DNA of 54,974 nucleotides from contig JAAZNU010000025.1 of assembly GCA_012798135.1 (NCBI GenBank), forward strand, positions 1 through 54,974, given 5' to 3'. The translations under genes and the position numbers were made by a program. Below the pieces are notes generated by a model. It worked only from the letters and a program-made list of their open reading frames with translations. It ran no database searches and was not told the origin of the DNA. This DNA is from Veillonellaceae bacterium. GTDB taxonomy: Bacteria > Bacillota_C > Negativicutes > UBA1444. Positions 29,947 to 39,168 of the stretch are shown piece by piece; the first letter of the stretch is position 1; each line of letters opens with the position of its first letter.

Positions 29947-32268
29947 ATGTTTAAAATTCAAACCTTGCAAAACAATGAGCGGATGTCGACCCAGGACCTG
30001 CTGCAGGCGATCAGCGCCGCTGTGGCGGCCGGGGAGACCGAATTTGATATTGAAGCCTGCGGGCAGCACGACATCGGCGGGCCGTTGTGGCACCCGGAAG
30101 GAAAAACGCTGCGGTTTTATGTCAAAAACCCCGGCCAGCGCGTCGGCTGCATGTGCCTGGATAATACCGAAGTCTACGTGGAAGGCCCGGCCTCGGCCGA
30201 TGTCGGCTGGCTGAACGCCGGCGGCAAAATCGTGGTCCGGGGCGACGGCGGTGACACCTCCGCCCACTGCGCCGCTTCCGGCAAAGTTTTCGTCGGCGGC
30301 CGGGCCGGCACCCGTTCCGGCTCGCTCATGAAGCACGACCCGCTGTATTCCGCGCCCGAGTTCTGGGTGCTGAAGAATTGCGGCAGCTTTTCCTTCGAAT
30401 TCATGTCCGGCGGGACCGCCGTCGTCTGCGGCTACGACAGCGAGCAGTTCGAATCGGTGCTGGGCGACCGCTCCTGCGTCGGCATGGTCGGCGGCAAGCT
30501 CTATTTCCGGGGCGCGGCGCAGGGCCTGTCGAAAAAAGACGTCAAGATCGGCGCGCTGGACGCGGGCGACATCGAGTATCTCAGCCGGGGCATGGACGAA
30601 TTTCTGCAGGACATCCAGCGCCCGGAGCTGCGCGAAACCCTCACGAAATGGGACGAATGGCGCAAAGTCATTCCCCTCACCTATGACGAGCGGCCGAAGA
30701 AAACGTCGCCGGACATCCTTTCCTACCGCAAGACCGAATGGGTGCCGGGCGGCATTTTCGGCGACGTCTGCGATGACGACGGCCTGGTGCTGGGTCTGGT
30801 CGCGACGGGGAAATACCGGCAGCGGGTACCCGTCTGGGAAAACCGCAAATACATGGCGCCCTGCGAATTCAACTGCCCGGCCTCCATTCCCTCGCAACAG
30901 CGGTTTAACCTGCTCCGGGAAGGCAAGGTGGACGAAGCTTACCGCCTGGTACTGGACTATACGCCGTTCCCCGGCTCGGTCTGCGGCGCCGTCTGCATGA
31001 ATCTGTGCATGGATGAGTGCACCCGCAGCCAGGTCGACATTTCCGCGCAGATCGGCCGGCTGGGAACCTATTCCGCGGCGGTGGACGTACCGGCGCCGGC
31101 CGAAAAGACCGGCAAAAAGGTCGCCGTGATCGGCGGCGGGCCGGCGGGGCTGTCGGCGGCCTGGCAACTGGCCCGCGACGGCCACGAAGTGGTCGTATAC
31201 GACGCCCACGAAGCGATGGGCGGCAAACTGGAACAGGTCATTCCCCGGTCCCGCCTGCCGCACGAAACGCTGGAGCGGGAGCTGAAACGGATTGAATCGG
31301 TCGGCGTGAAGTTCGTCACGAACTATGCCGTCGACCCGGAGAAATTCCAGGCGTTGCGTCAGGGCAACGACGCGGTGGTGGTCGCCAGCGGCGGCCACGT
31401 CACCCGCATGATCCCCTGGCCCGGCAACGAACGGATCGTCAAGGGGCTGGACTTCCTCAAGGCGGTCAATCGTGGCGAGAAGGTCAAGGTCGGCAAGCGC
31501 GTCATCGTCATCGGTTGCGGCAACTCCGGCATGGACGCCGCGGTCGGCGCCTACCAGATGGGCGCGGAGCAGGTGGTCTGCATCGACGTGCAGCGGCCGG
31601 CCGCGTTTCAGAAGGAAATCGACCATGTGGAAGAACTGGGCGGCGAACTGATCTGGCCCGTTTTCACCAAGGAAATCACCGCCGAGGGCATCGTCACCAA
31701 TGCCGGCGAGCTGATCAAGGGCGACATGGTCATCATCACCATCGGCGAAAGCCCGGACCTGAGTTATCTGCCGGCGGAGATCCCGCTGGAACGGGGGTAT
31801 CTGAAACCGGCGGGAGACCTGAGCATCGCTCCCGGCGTATTTACCGCCGGCGACACCATCAAGCCGGGGCGACTGGTGGATGCGATCGGCGCCGGCCGTC
31901 AGGCGGCGCTGGCCGTCCAGGCCTTCCTGACCGGCGGAACCTACGTGAGCGAAGACAAGAAAAAAATACCGGCGGCCCGCCTCAAAACCGCCTACTTCAA
32001 GAAATGTCACACCTGCGACCTGCCGGAGGCCAAGGACGAATACAACCGCTGTATCAGCTGCGGCACCTGCCGTGATTGCCACATGTGCATCAAATCCTGT
32101 CCGGAAAACGCGATTTCCCGCAACCTCAATCCGGACGACGGCGGGTTCGAATATGTGGCGGATCCGGCCAAGTGCATCGGTTGCGGTATCTGCGCCGGCA
32201 TTTGTCCCTCCGGCATCTGGACGCTGGCTCCCAACGCCGAACCGATTCCAATGTACAAAACTGTATAG
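29947..32268 (+). CDS. Glutamate synthase, GXGXG-FAD/NAD(P)-ferredoxin fusion subunit
   Basis: A 773-residue fusion. Residues about 1-250 are the GXGXG beta-helix domain of glutamate synthase. Next comes a GltD-like part with N-terminal cysteines (CEFNCPASIPSQQ, about 305), an FAD motif VAVIGGGPAGLSAAW (about 392) and an NAD(P)H motif VIVIGCGNSGMDAA (about 518). The C-terminal 75 residues have two 4Fe-4S sites (CHMCIKSCP and CIGCGICAGICP). It thus links pyridine nucleotide or ferredoxin electrons to the synthase. The three genes together make a complete enzyme. Confidence 0.9.
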   Translation: MFKIQTLQNNERMSTQDLLQAISAAVAAGETEFDIEACGQHDIGGPLWHPEGKTLRFYVKNPGQRVGCMCLDNTEVYVEGPASADVGWLNAGGKIVVRGDGGDTSAHCAASGKVFVGGRAGTRSGSLMKHDPLYSAPEFWVLKNCGSFSFEFMSGGTAVVCGYDSEQFESVLGDRSCVGMVGGKLYFRGAAQGLSKKDVKIGALDAGDIEYLSRGMDEFLQDIQRPELRETLTKWDEWRKVIPLTYDERPKKTSPDILSYRKTEWVPGGIFGDVCDDDGLVLGLVATGKYRQRVPVWENRKYMAPCEFNCPASIPSQQRFNLLREGKVDEAYRLVLDYTPFPGSVCGAVCMNLCMDECTRSQVDISAQIGRLGTYSAAVDVPAPAEKTGKKVAVIGGGPAGLSAAWQLARDGHEVVVYDAHEAMGGKLEQVIPRSRLPHETLERELKRIESVGVKFVTNYAVDPEKFQALRQGNDAVVVASGGHVTRMIPWPGNERIVKGLDFLKAVNRGEKVKVGKRVIVIGCGNSGMDAAVGAYQMGAEQVVCIDVQRPAAFQKEIDHVEELGGELIWPVFTKEITAEGIVTNAGELIKGDMVIITIGESPDLSYLPAEIPLERGYLKPAGDLSIAPGVFTAGDTIKPGRLVDAIGAGRQAALAVQAFLTGGTYVSEDKKKIPAARLKTAYFKKCHTCDLPEAKDEYNRCISCGTCRDCHMCIKSCPENAISRNLNPDDGGFEYVADPAKCIGCGICAGICPSGIWTLAPNAEPIPMYKTV

Positions 32269-32300
32269 ATCGGCGAAAATTGCGAAAGTATCCCCTTGTA

Positions 32301-32330
32301 TTGACAGAGTTTGTTAGTTGATTCTATAAT
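32301..32330 (+). promoter_or_regulatory. promoter in the glt-liv intergenic region
   Basis: TTGACA (32301-32306) and TATAAT (32325-32330) with an 18-base spacer, followed about 75 bases later by a strong terminator. Confidence 0.85.
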
Positions 32331-32336
32331 GATTGT

Positions 32337-32438
32337 GCACGCGCTGAATAACATATTTCGTGACAGAGCGGGCCCAACCTTAAAAGTCGAAGCGTTCCAA
32401 TGGCGGAATAAGACGACAGCAGTCTTATTCCGCTTTTT
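32337..32438 (+). ncRNA. candidate small RNA or attenuated leader
   Basis: A consensus promoter and a perfect intrinsic terminator bracket about 100 bases with no ribosome site and no ORF of note. It could be an independent small RNA or a terminated leader for the liv operon. I recognise no known RNA family in it. Confidence 0.5.
32403..32438 (+). terminator. intrinsic terminator
   Basis: A perfect 12-bp stem, GCGGAATAAGAC (32403-32414) with GTCTTATTCCGC (32422-32433), loop of seven, then TTTTT. Confidence 0.92.
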
Positions 32439-32481
32439 CAACCGGGCGCGGCTGTTTTTAAGGAAGCAAAGTCCTTTTCAG

Positions 32482-32505
32482 GCGGACGTTCTGTACAGAA
32501 TCCGC
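32482..32505. promoter_or_regulatory. palindrome upstream of the liv promoter (candidate operator)
   Basis: TTCTGTACAGAA (32489-32500) is a perfect 12-base palindrome, extended by GCGGA and TCCGC outside. It ends 10 bases before the -35 box, a common place for an activator or repressor site. No regulator is identified. Confidence 0.45.
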
Positions 32506-32515
32506 GCACAGCGCG

Positions 32516-32545
32516 TTGACACCCTCTATCCTGCGTACATATAAT
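32516..32545 (+). promoter_or_regulatory. liv operon promoter
   Basis: TTGACA (32516-32521) and TATAAT (32540-32545) with an 18-base spacer; it starts a leader of about 180 bases before the first gene. Confidence 0.88.
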
Positions 32546-32551
32546 ATCTGT

Positions 32552-32732
32552 GGACCTCGCCGCGTTCCGCCGCTGACAGCTACTGTCGCTGCCCGAATGA
32601 TCCGGCCGGGGTTCCTATCAGTTTCAGGGCAGATTCCCCCGGCGGGGGAACGAAGCCGGGAAACGGAGGGGATGCCGTCCCAGCAGGCAACACAGATACG
32701 GGCTGCGATTAGGAATAGGGGGGAGTAATAAC
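32552..32732 (+). other. long structured 5' leader of the liv operon
   Basis: About 180 untranslated bases with several possible stems: CTGCCC with GGGCAG (around 32590 and 32628) and TTCCCCC with GGGGGAA (32634-32650). It ends in GGGGGGAG before the ATG. I do not recognise a known riboswitch; it lacks the ykkC and T-box signatures. Confidence 0.45.
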
Positions 32733-33902
32733 ATGAACAAGAAAGTGTCCGTTCTCGGATTATGCCTTGTCCTGCTTTTGACCACTGTGATCTTCGCCGG
32801 TTGCGGCGGCGAAAAGAAGAAGGCGGACGTGATTAAAATCGGCGCCGACCTGGAAATGACCGGCGGCAACGCCACTTTCGGCCAGTCGGCTGCCAACGGG
32901 GCCAAACTGGCCATCAAGGAAGTCAATGCCAAAGGCGGCGTGCTCGGCAAACAGCTGACTCTGATCGTCGCCGACAATAAGAGCGAAGCGGCCGAAGCCG
33001 CCAACGCCATGCAAAAACTGGTCACCCAGGATAAAGTAGTGGCGGTCATCGCCCCCATTGCTTCGTCCAGTGTCATGGCCGCCGCGCCGATCAACCTGCA
33101 GGCCAAAGTGCTGGCGATCAGCCCCACGGCGTCCAACCCGAACGTGACCGTGGATCCGGACACGAAGAAAGTGCGTGAATTCGTCTTTCGCGCCGCGTTC
33201 ATCGATCCCTTCCAGGGAGCGGTCATGGCGAACTTCGCCAGCCGGTCGCTGAAAGCGAAAACGGCGGCCATCTACATCGACAATTCCAGCGACTATGCAA
33301 AAGGGCTGGCTCAGTTCTTCGAAGAGACCTTCGTGAAGAACGGCGGCAAGATCGTGGCCAAGGAAGCGTATCTGCAAAAGGACACCGACTTCAAGGCGAC
33401 GCTGACCAAGATCAAAGGTCAGAACCCCGACGTCCTGTTTGTCCCCGGCTATTATCAGGAAGTCGGTCTGATCGCCCGGCAGGCCCGGGAAATGGGAATG
33501 AAACTGCCCATGTTGGGCGGCGACGGCTGGGACTCGGCGAAACTTGCGGAAATCGCGACTCCGGCTGCGATCAACAACGGCTTTTTCAGCAACCATTATT
33601 CCCCGGATGAAAAGAGTACGGCGGTAACCACCTTCGTCGAGGCTTACAAGAAAGAATACAACTCGGTGCCGGACGCGTTTGCCGCCCTGTCCTATGACGC
33701 CATGACCATGATCATCGAGGCCATGAAAAAGGCGAACAGCGCCGACCCAGTGAAAATAAAGGACGAGCTTGCCAAAACGAAAAATTTCGCCGCCGTTTCG
33801 GGAAGCATCACGTTCAACGCAACTCATGATCCCGTCAAGAGTGCCGTCATCATCGAAATGAAGGACGGCAAGCAGACGTTCCGTGAAAAAGTGAATCCCT
33901 AA
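32733..33902 (+). CDS. livK: Branched-chain amino acid ABC transporter substrate-binding lipoprotein
   Basis: A 389-residue periplasmic-binding-protein type I. It has a lipoprotein signal with lipobox FAGC (Cys about 24), then IKIGADLEMTGGNATFGQSA and the LivK/LivJ fold ending GSITFNATHDPVKSAVIIEM. It captures leucine, isoleucine or valine (exact ligand unknown) outside the membrane and delivers it to the permeases encoded next. First gene of a five-gene ABC operon. Confidence 0.94.
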   Translation: MNKKVSVLGLCLVLLLTTVIFAGCGGEKKKADVIKIGADLEMTGGNATFGQSAANGAKLAIKEVNAKGGVLGKQLTLIVADNKSEAAEAANAMQKLVTQDKVVAVIAPIASSSVMAAAPINLQAKVLAISPTASNPNVTVDPDTKKVREFVFRAAFIDPFQGAVMANFASRSLKAKTAAIYIDNSSDYAKGLAQFFEETFVKNGGKIVAKEAYLQKDTDFKATLTKIKGQNPDVLFVPGYYQEVGLIARQAREMGMKLPMLGGDGWDSAKLAEIATPAAINNGFFSNHYSPDEKSTAVTTFVEAYKKEYNSVPDAFAALSYDAMTMIIEAMKKANSADPVKIKDELAKTKNFAAVSGSITFNATHDPVKSAVIIEMKDGKQTFREKVNP

Positions 33903-33977
33903 CCGGAACCAGACGGAGACGCCGAGGCCCGGACCGCCCCGTTGCCGCTCCGGACTCCATTGCAAGGAGGAAAATGA

Positions 33978-34874
33978 ATGGACTCATCATCTTTGATCCA
34001 ACAATTTTTTCAACAGTTGATCAACGGCGTGTCCCTGGGTAGCATCTACGCCCTGATCGCGCTGGGCTACACCATGGTGTACGGCATCATGCGCCTCATT
34101 AATTTCGCCCACGGCGATATTTATATGCTGGGCGCCTACGCCGGCTACTTCGCCACTACGTTTTTCAAGATGTCCCTGGTGCCGGCGATGCTGTTTTCGA
34201 TGGCGGTCGCCGCCATTACCGGCATGCTGATCGAGCGACTGGCCTATCGGCCGTTGCGAGGCGCGCCCAAGATCGCGATCCTGATCACCGCCATCGGCGT
34301 TTCCCTGCTGCTGGAATACGGCGGCATCTTGTTGGTTACGCCGCAACCCCGGACCTTCCCGAATCTGTTTTCGACCACCAACTTTAATTTCTGGGGGATG
34401 GTGGTCAACAGTCAGCAGATCATCATCCTGGCCGTCTCGGTAGGCCTGATGGTTCTGTTGACCTACGTGGTCAACCATACGAAGGTAGGCAAGGCCATGC
34501 GGGCCGTTTCCTTCGACACGGACGCCGCCCGGCTGATGGGCATCAATGTGGACCGGATCATCTCCTTCACATTCGCCATTGGTTCCGGACTGGCGGCGGC
34601 CGCCGGAGTCCTGGTCGGCATTTACTATAACTCGATCGATCCGCTGATGGGCATCATGCCCGGCCTCAAGGCGTTTGTCGCGGCAGTTCTGGGCGGGATC
34701 GGCGTGATCCCCGGCGCCATGGTCGGCGGCATTATGCTGGGGGTCATCGAAGCGCTGGTCAGCGGGTTTCTGTCGTCGACATTCCGCGATGCGGCGGCGT
34801 TTATTATTTTGATCGTCATTCTGTTGTTCCGGCCGGCCGGGTTGTTCGGCAAGAACATCCGAGAGAAAGTGTAG
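33978..34874 (+). CDS. livH: Branched-chain amino acid ABC transporter permease LivH
   Basis: A 298-residue inner-membrane permease of the LivH family with about eight membrane segments. It contains YALIALGYTMVYGIMRLINFAHG and the cytoplasmic coupling motif GxxxxDxxxAxLMGI (AVSFDTDAARLMGINVDR). It pairs with LivM to form the channel. AAGGAGG precedes the ATG. Confidence 0.96.
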   Translation: MDSSSLIQQFFQQLINGVSLGSIYALIALGYTMVYGIMRLINFAHGDIYMLGAYAGYFATTFFKMSLVPAMLFSMAVAAITGMLIERLAYRPLRGAPKIAILITAIGVSLLLEYGGILLVTPQPRTFPNLFSTTNFNFWGMVVNSQQIIILAVSVGLMVLLTYVVNHTKVGKAMRAVSFDTDAARLMGINVDRIISFTFAIGSGLAAAAGVLVGIYYNSIDPLMGIMPGLKAFVAAVLGGIGVIPGAMVGGIMLGVIEALVSGFLSSTFRDAAAFIILIVILLFRPAGLFGKNIREKV

Positions 34875-34884
34875 GTGAGCGTTG

Positions 34885-35847
34885 ATGAGAGCAAAAATGA
34901 AACGCGACCTGATCGGACTCGTCGGCGCCGTTGTCTTGTACGCCGTGACCATGGGCTTGATAGAGATCGGTTTGATCGGCGCATTCTGGGAACTGAATAT
35001 CGTCCTGATCTGCATTAACATCATCCTGGCCGTCAGCCTGAACCTGATCACCGGCTTCACCGGCCAGTTCTCGATCGGCCATGCCGGGTTCATGGCGGTC
35101 GGCGCCTATATGTCGGCGGTGATGACCGTCAAGCTGGGCCTGCCGTTTGCAGTGGCTATTTTGGCCGGCGCGATCGGCGCCGCGATTCTCGGCTTCGCCA
35201 TCGGCCTGCCGACGCTACGGCTGCAGGGAGATTATCTGGCGATCGCCACGCTCGGCTTGGGCGAGATCATTCGGATCACCATCCTCAACATCCCTTATGT
35301 GGGCGGCGCTTCCGGCCTGATGGGGATTCCCCGCTATACGACGTTTACCTGGGCATTTTTCGCCATGGTCCTGACGGTGTTTTTTATCAAGAACTTCATC
35401 AACTCCAGCCACGGCCGGGCCTGCATCTCGATCCGCGAAAACGAGATCGCCGCCGAAGCCATGGGCGTGGACACCACGAAATACAAGGTGCTGGCCTTCA
35501 CCATCGGCGCCGCTTTCGCCGGCGTCGCCGGCGGGCTGTTTTCCCATTACTTCTATATTGCGCATCCGGCTTCGTTCACTTTCATGAAGTCGTTCGACAT
35601 CCTGACGATGGTTGTGCTGGGCGGGTTGGGCAGCATCACCGGCTCGATCACCTCGGCCATTTTGCTGACCTTCATCTCGGCGGCGTTGGCCAGTTACCCG
35701 GAATGGCGCATGGTGATTTATTCGCTGCTGTTGATTGTTCTGATGATCTACCGGCCGCAAGGTCTGTTCGGCAACAAGGAACTGAGCCTGAAAGCCTTCG
35801 GGCGGCTCGCAGGGGGTGGACAGCGTGGCACTGCTCAAAATCGATAA
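34885..35847 (+). CDS. livM: Branched-chain amino acid ABC transporter permease LivM
   Basis: A 320-residue permease of the LivM family, with [24 protein letters not shown] and the coupling segment [21 protein letters not shown]. It has about nine or ten membrane segments. ATG at 34885 is chosen; a TTG directly before it is the alternative. The 3' end overlaps livG by 23 bases. Confidence 0.95.
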   Translation: MRAKMKRDLIGLVGAVVLYAVTMGLIEIGLIGAFWELNIVLICINIILAVSLNLITGFTGQFSIGHAGFMAVGAYMSAVMTVKLGLPFAVAILAGAIGAAILGFAIGLPTLRLQGDYLAIATLGLGEIIRITILNIPYVGGASGLMGIPRYTTFTWAFFAMVLTVFFIKNFINSSHGRACISIRENEIAAEAMGVDTTKYKVLAFTIGAAFAGVAGGLFSHYFYIAHPASFTFMKSFDILTMVVLGGLGSITGSITSAILLTFISAALASYPEWRMVIYSLLLIVLMIYRPQGLFGNKELSLKAFGRLAGGGQRGTAQNR

Positions 35848-36592
35848 GCTGACCAAGGAGTTCGGCGGCCTGAAAGCGGTCTCCAATTTCAACATGGAAA
35901 TCAACAAAGGGGAACTGATCGGACTGATCGGCCCGAACGGCGCCGGCAAGACCACCGCCTTCAACCTGATCACCGGCGTCTACGAGCCGACGTCGGGACG
36001 GATGGATTTCGACGACAAAAGCCTGATCGGGCTTAAGCCTTACCAGGTGACGCAGCGGGGCATCGCCCGGACCTTCCAGAATATCCGGCTGTTTGCCGAC
36101 CTGTCGGTGCTCGACAATGTCAAGATCGCCTATCATTTTCATGTGAAATATGGTGTGGCGGAATCGGTGCTGCGGGTAGGGCGGTATTACCCGGAAGAGG
36201 ACGAGATCGAGGCCAAAGCGCTGGAATGCCTGAAGATGTTCAAACTCGACGACCGGTGCGATGAAATCGCCCGGAACCTGCCTTACGGCGAACAGCGCCG
36301 GCTGGAGATCGCCCGCGCCCTGGCGGCGCAACCCCAGCTGTTGCTGCTGGACGAGCCGGCGGCTGGGATGAATCCGCAGGAAACCCACGAATTGATGGAA
36401 ATGATCCGCTGGATCCGCGATGAACTGAAACTGACCATTCTATTGATCGAACACGACATGAGCCTGGTCATGGGCGTCTGCGAACGAATCTACGTGCTGG
36501 ACTACGGCAGTATCATCGCCGAGGGAACGCCGGCGGAGATTCGCAGCAATCCCCAGGTCATCGAGGCTTACCTCGGTGAGGAGGTGAACTGA
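35825..36592 (+). CDS. livG: Branched-chain amino acid ABC transporter ATP-binding protein LivG
   Basis: An ABC ATPase of about 255 residues: Walker [10 protein letters not shown], the LivG-specific [17 protein letters not shown], signature region [15 protein letters not shown] and Walker [14 protein letters not shown], with the H-loop LIEHDM. I favour GTG at 35825 (AGGGGG 8 bases upstream) over GTG at 35816. The stop overlaps the livF start by one base (TGATG). Confidence 0.95.
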   Translation: MALLKIDKLTKEFGGLKAVSNFNMEINKGELIGLIGPNGAGKTTAFNLITGVYEPTSGRMDFDDKSLIGLKPYQVTQRGIARTFQNIRLFADLSVLDNVKIAYHFHVKYGVAESVLRVGRYYPEEDEIEAKALECLKMFKLDDRCDEIARNLPYGEQRRLEIARALAAQPQLLLLDEPAAGMNPQETHELMEMIRWIRDELKLTILLIEHDMSLVMGVCERIYVLDYGSIIAEGTPAEIRSNPQVIEAYLGEEVN

Positions 36593-37296
36593 TGCTTAAG
36601 GTCGAAAATATTAATGTATACTATGGCGCCATTCACGCGCTCAAGGGAATCAGCGTCGAAGTCAATGAAGGCGAGATCGTCACTTTGATCGGTGCCAACG
36701 GTGCCGGCAAAAGCACGATCCTGCGCACCATTTCAGGGCTGCTCCGAGCCAAAACCGGCGACATTTTGTTTAAGGACCAGTCCATTGCCGGCATGGCGGC
36801 TGAGGACATCGTCCGCCATGGGATCAGTCAGGTTCCCGAAGGACGTCGGATCTTCGCCAACATGACGGTGTCGGAAAACCTGGAGATGGGCGCTTATATC
36901 CGTTCCGACAAAGGCGGCATCCGCAAAGACATCGACAAAGTGTTCGAGCGGTTCCCCCGGCTGGGCGAGCGGCGAACCCAGATCGCCGGCACCCTGTCCG
37001 GCGGCGAGCAGCAGATGCTGGCGATCGGCCGCGGCCTGATGAGCCAGCCGAAGCTGATGCTGCTGGACGAGCCGTCCATGGGCCTGGCGCCGCTGCTGGT
37101 AAAGGAGATTTTCTCCATCATTAAGGAAATCAACGCCGGCGGCACGACCATCCTGTTGGTGGAACAGAACGCCCACATGGCGCTGTCCATCGCCCACAAG
37201 GCCTATGTTCTGGAAACGGGCCGGATCACACTTTCCGGCACGGCCAAGGAACTGGCGGAAAGCGAAGCCGTCCGCAAGGCCTATCTGGGCGGCTAA
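36592..37296 (+). CDS. livF: Branched-chain amino acid ABC transporter ATP-binding protein LivF
   Basis: A 234-residue ABC ATPase with Walker A GANGAGKST, PEGRRIFANMTVSENLEMGAY typical of LivF, the signature LSGGEQQML and Walker B LMLLDEPSMGLAP. It pairs with LivG to drive amino-acid uptake. Coupled to livG by a one-base overlap. Confidence 0.96.
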   Translation: MLKVENINVYYGAIHALKGISVEVNEGEIVTLIGANGAGKSTILRTISGLLRAKTGDILFKDQSIAGMAAEDIVRHGISQVPEGRRIFANMTVSENLEMGAYIRSDKGGIRKDIDKVFERFPRLGERRTQIAGTLSGGEQQMLAIGRGLMSQPKLMLLDEPSMGLAPLLVKEIFSIIKEINAGGTTILLVEQNAHMALSIAHKAYVLETGRITLSGTAKELAESEAVRKAYLGG

Positions 37297-37337
37297 GACC
37301 TGAAGCGCGTTCGTGAGGATGAAAGGAGTGACGTACC

Positions 37338-37979
37338 ATGTTTGTGGCAAAACGAATGACGCCCAATCCCATCACCATTGAATCGACGACAACCATCGCC
37401 GACGCGTCGGAACTGATGCGCAAGCACAAATTCCGCCGCTTGCCGGTCGTGGACAAGGGGCGGCTGGTCGGCATCGTCACTGACCGCGATCTGCGTACGG
37501 TGGCACCGTCGCCGGCAACGTCGCTGTCCATTTTTGAACTGAACTATCTGCTGGCCAAGATGCAGGTCAAAGACATCATGCACAAGGACGTCATCACCAT
37601 CCCGGTGGACGCTACGATCGAAGAAGCCGCGCTGATCATGTCCACGCGGCATATCGGCGGCCTGGTGGTTGTCGGCGAAAAAGACAGCGTGGTCGGCGTG
37701 ATTACCGAAACCGATATTTTTAACAGCTTCGTTGAGATCATGGGCCTGAAGGAAGGCAAGACCCGCTTCACGTTCAAGGTGTCCAACCAGGTGGGCGTCC
37801 TGCATGACATCACCCGGGTCTTCAAAGATCTGGGCATCAACATCAGCAGCCTGGCGACCTATCCGGTCGAGGGCGGCGCCGAGATGGTCGTTCGCTTCAA
37901 CGCCCAGGACACGGACGAATTGGTAAAGCGGCTGACCGAAATCGGCTATCCGCCGCAACATGCCGCGCAAATCGGCTGA
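37338..37979 (+). CDS. CBS-pair and ACT domain protein
   Basis: A 213-residue cytoplasmic protein: two CBS motifs (about residues 5-60 and 78-135, with GIVTDRDLR and GVITETDI) and a C-terminal ACT domain (FKVSNQVGVLHDITRVFKDLGINISSL, about 140-210). CBS pairs bind adenine nucleotides and ACT domains bind amino acids, so it may sense branched-chain amino acids and energy state. This AcuB-like type is the last gene of the liv operon. The exact role is unknown. Confidence 0.85.
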   Translation: MFVAKRMTPNPITIESTTTIADASELMRKHKFRRLPVVDKGRLVGIVTDRDLRTVAPSPATSLSIFELNYLLAKMQVKDIMHKDVITIPVDATIEEAALIMSTRHIGGLVVVGEKDSVVGVITETDIFNSFVEIMGLKEGKTRFTFKVSNQVGVLHDITRVFKDLGINISSLATYPVEGGAEMVVRFNAQDTDELVKRLTEIGYPPQHAAQIG

Positions 37980-38001
37980 TTGCCGCAAATTTTCGACTCC
38001 G

Positions 38002-38034
38002 ACACTGCGGGCGACGTTCCCGCAGTGTTTTTTT
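38002..38034 (+). terminator. intrinsic terminator after the liv operon
   Basis: ACACTGCGGG (38002-38011) pairs with CCCGCAGTGT (38019-38028), then a T-run. Confidence 0.92.
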
Positions 38035-38142
38035 CTGCGCCGGCCACGGCAAAAAATACGCAAAGCGTCGGCAAATGTTGTACAATAGTACCAGAATCGC
38101 CAGGACCGGAGTGCGGGACGGCGACGGAAAGGAGGGCGCGGC

Positions 38143-39168
38143 ATGAAACTGACGGAATTCACCAAACGTGGTGGTTGAGCAGCTAAAATAGGGCCGGGCG
38201 CCCTAGCCGACGTGCTCAGCAAACTACCCCGGATCAGCGATCCGAACGTGCTGGTGGGAATCGATACGGCCGATGACGCCGGCGTCTACCGCCTGAACGA
38301 CGAGACCGCCCTGATCCAGACCCTGGATTTCTTTACGCCGATCGTGGACGATCCGTACTTGTTCGGCCAGATCGCGGCTACCAACAGTCTCAGCGACGTT
38401 TACGCGATGGGCGGCCGCCCCCTGACCGCCATGAACATCGTGACATTTCCCATCTGCCGGCTGGCGCCGGAAGTGCTGCTGGCCATCCTCAGCGGCGGGC
38501 AGCAGAAGATCGCCGAGGCCGGTGCGGTCATGCTCGGCGGCCATACCATCGATGACGACGAACCAAAATACGGCCTCAGCGTGACTGGCGTCGTCCATCC
38601 GGACAAGGTGCTGACCAACGCCGGCGCCCGTCCCGGCGACGCCCTGGTTCTGACCAAGGCGATCGGCACCGGCGTGTTGTATACGGCGATGCGGGCGGAA
38701 CTGTTCGCGACGGGAGTCGCGGCGGCGGCGGCGAGTATGTCCCGGCTCAACAAATACGCGGCGGAGGTCATGCTCCGCTATCCGGTGCACGCCTGCACCG
38801 ACATCACCGGTTTCGGCCTGCTGGGCCACGCTTTCGAGCTGGCCGACGCCAGCCGGGTCGACCTCGAGCTGGACAGCCAGGCGGTGCCGCTGTTGCCGGA
38901 AGCTGCGGCAGCGGCGGCCATGGGACTGGTTCCGGCCGGCGCCTATGCGAACCGGGACTATCTGAAACAAGTGGAATTCCGGCCGGATGTGCCGGTCAAT
39001 CTGCAGGATCTGCTGTATGATCCGCAGACCTCGGGCGGCTTGCTCATCAGCCTCCCCGCCGACCGGGCGGCGGAACTGGCGGCGGAGCTGCAGGCGGCCG
39101 GCGTGACCGACGCGGCCTGCATCGGCCGGGTGGCCGGGAAAGGAACGGGAAGAATTCATGTCCGATGA
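38143..39168 (+). CDS. selD: Selenide, water dikinase SelD, selenocysteine-containing
   Basis: SelD makes selenophosphate from selenide and ATP. The gene is 341 codons. The reading frame starts ATG at 38143 (GGAGG upstream) and runs MKLTEFTKRGG, then TGA at 38176-38178, then AAKIGPG. The TGA is at the position of the catalytic Cys/Sec, so it encodes selenocysteine 12. The frame then continues with DDAGVYRLN and the C-terminal TSGGLLISLP block. A downstream-only start at about 38212 would delete the catalytic residue and is rejected. selA and selB supply the decoding machinery. Confidence 0.95.
38176..38218 (+). promoter_or_regulatory. SECIS-like hairpin at the selD UGA codon
   Basis: TGAGCA (38176-38181) pairs with TGCTCA (38213-38218), and an upper stem TAGGGC (38189-38194) with GCCCTA (38200-38205) closes a loop CGGGC. 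The apical G-containing loop lies about 17-21 bases after the UGA, the distance expected for bacterial SECIS elements read by SelB. Confidence 0.82.

Noticed and set aside
29293..32082. 929-codon minus-strand open frame over the glutamate synthase genes
   Set aside because: GC-rich third positions leave antisense frames open; the plus-strand genes have clear motifs and this frame has none.
32552..32732. T-box or second ykkC riboswitch before livK
   Set aside because: Neither the T-box core (GGTGGNACCGCG) nor the ykkC CTGGTCCGAG block is present.
38212..39168. selD starting after the TGA
   Set aside because: It would remove the N-terminal glycine-rich segment and the catalytic residue, and has no ribosome site. 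UGA as selenocysteine explains the frame.
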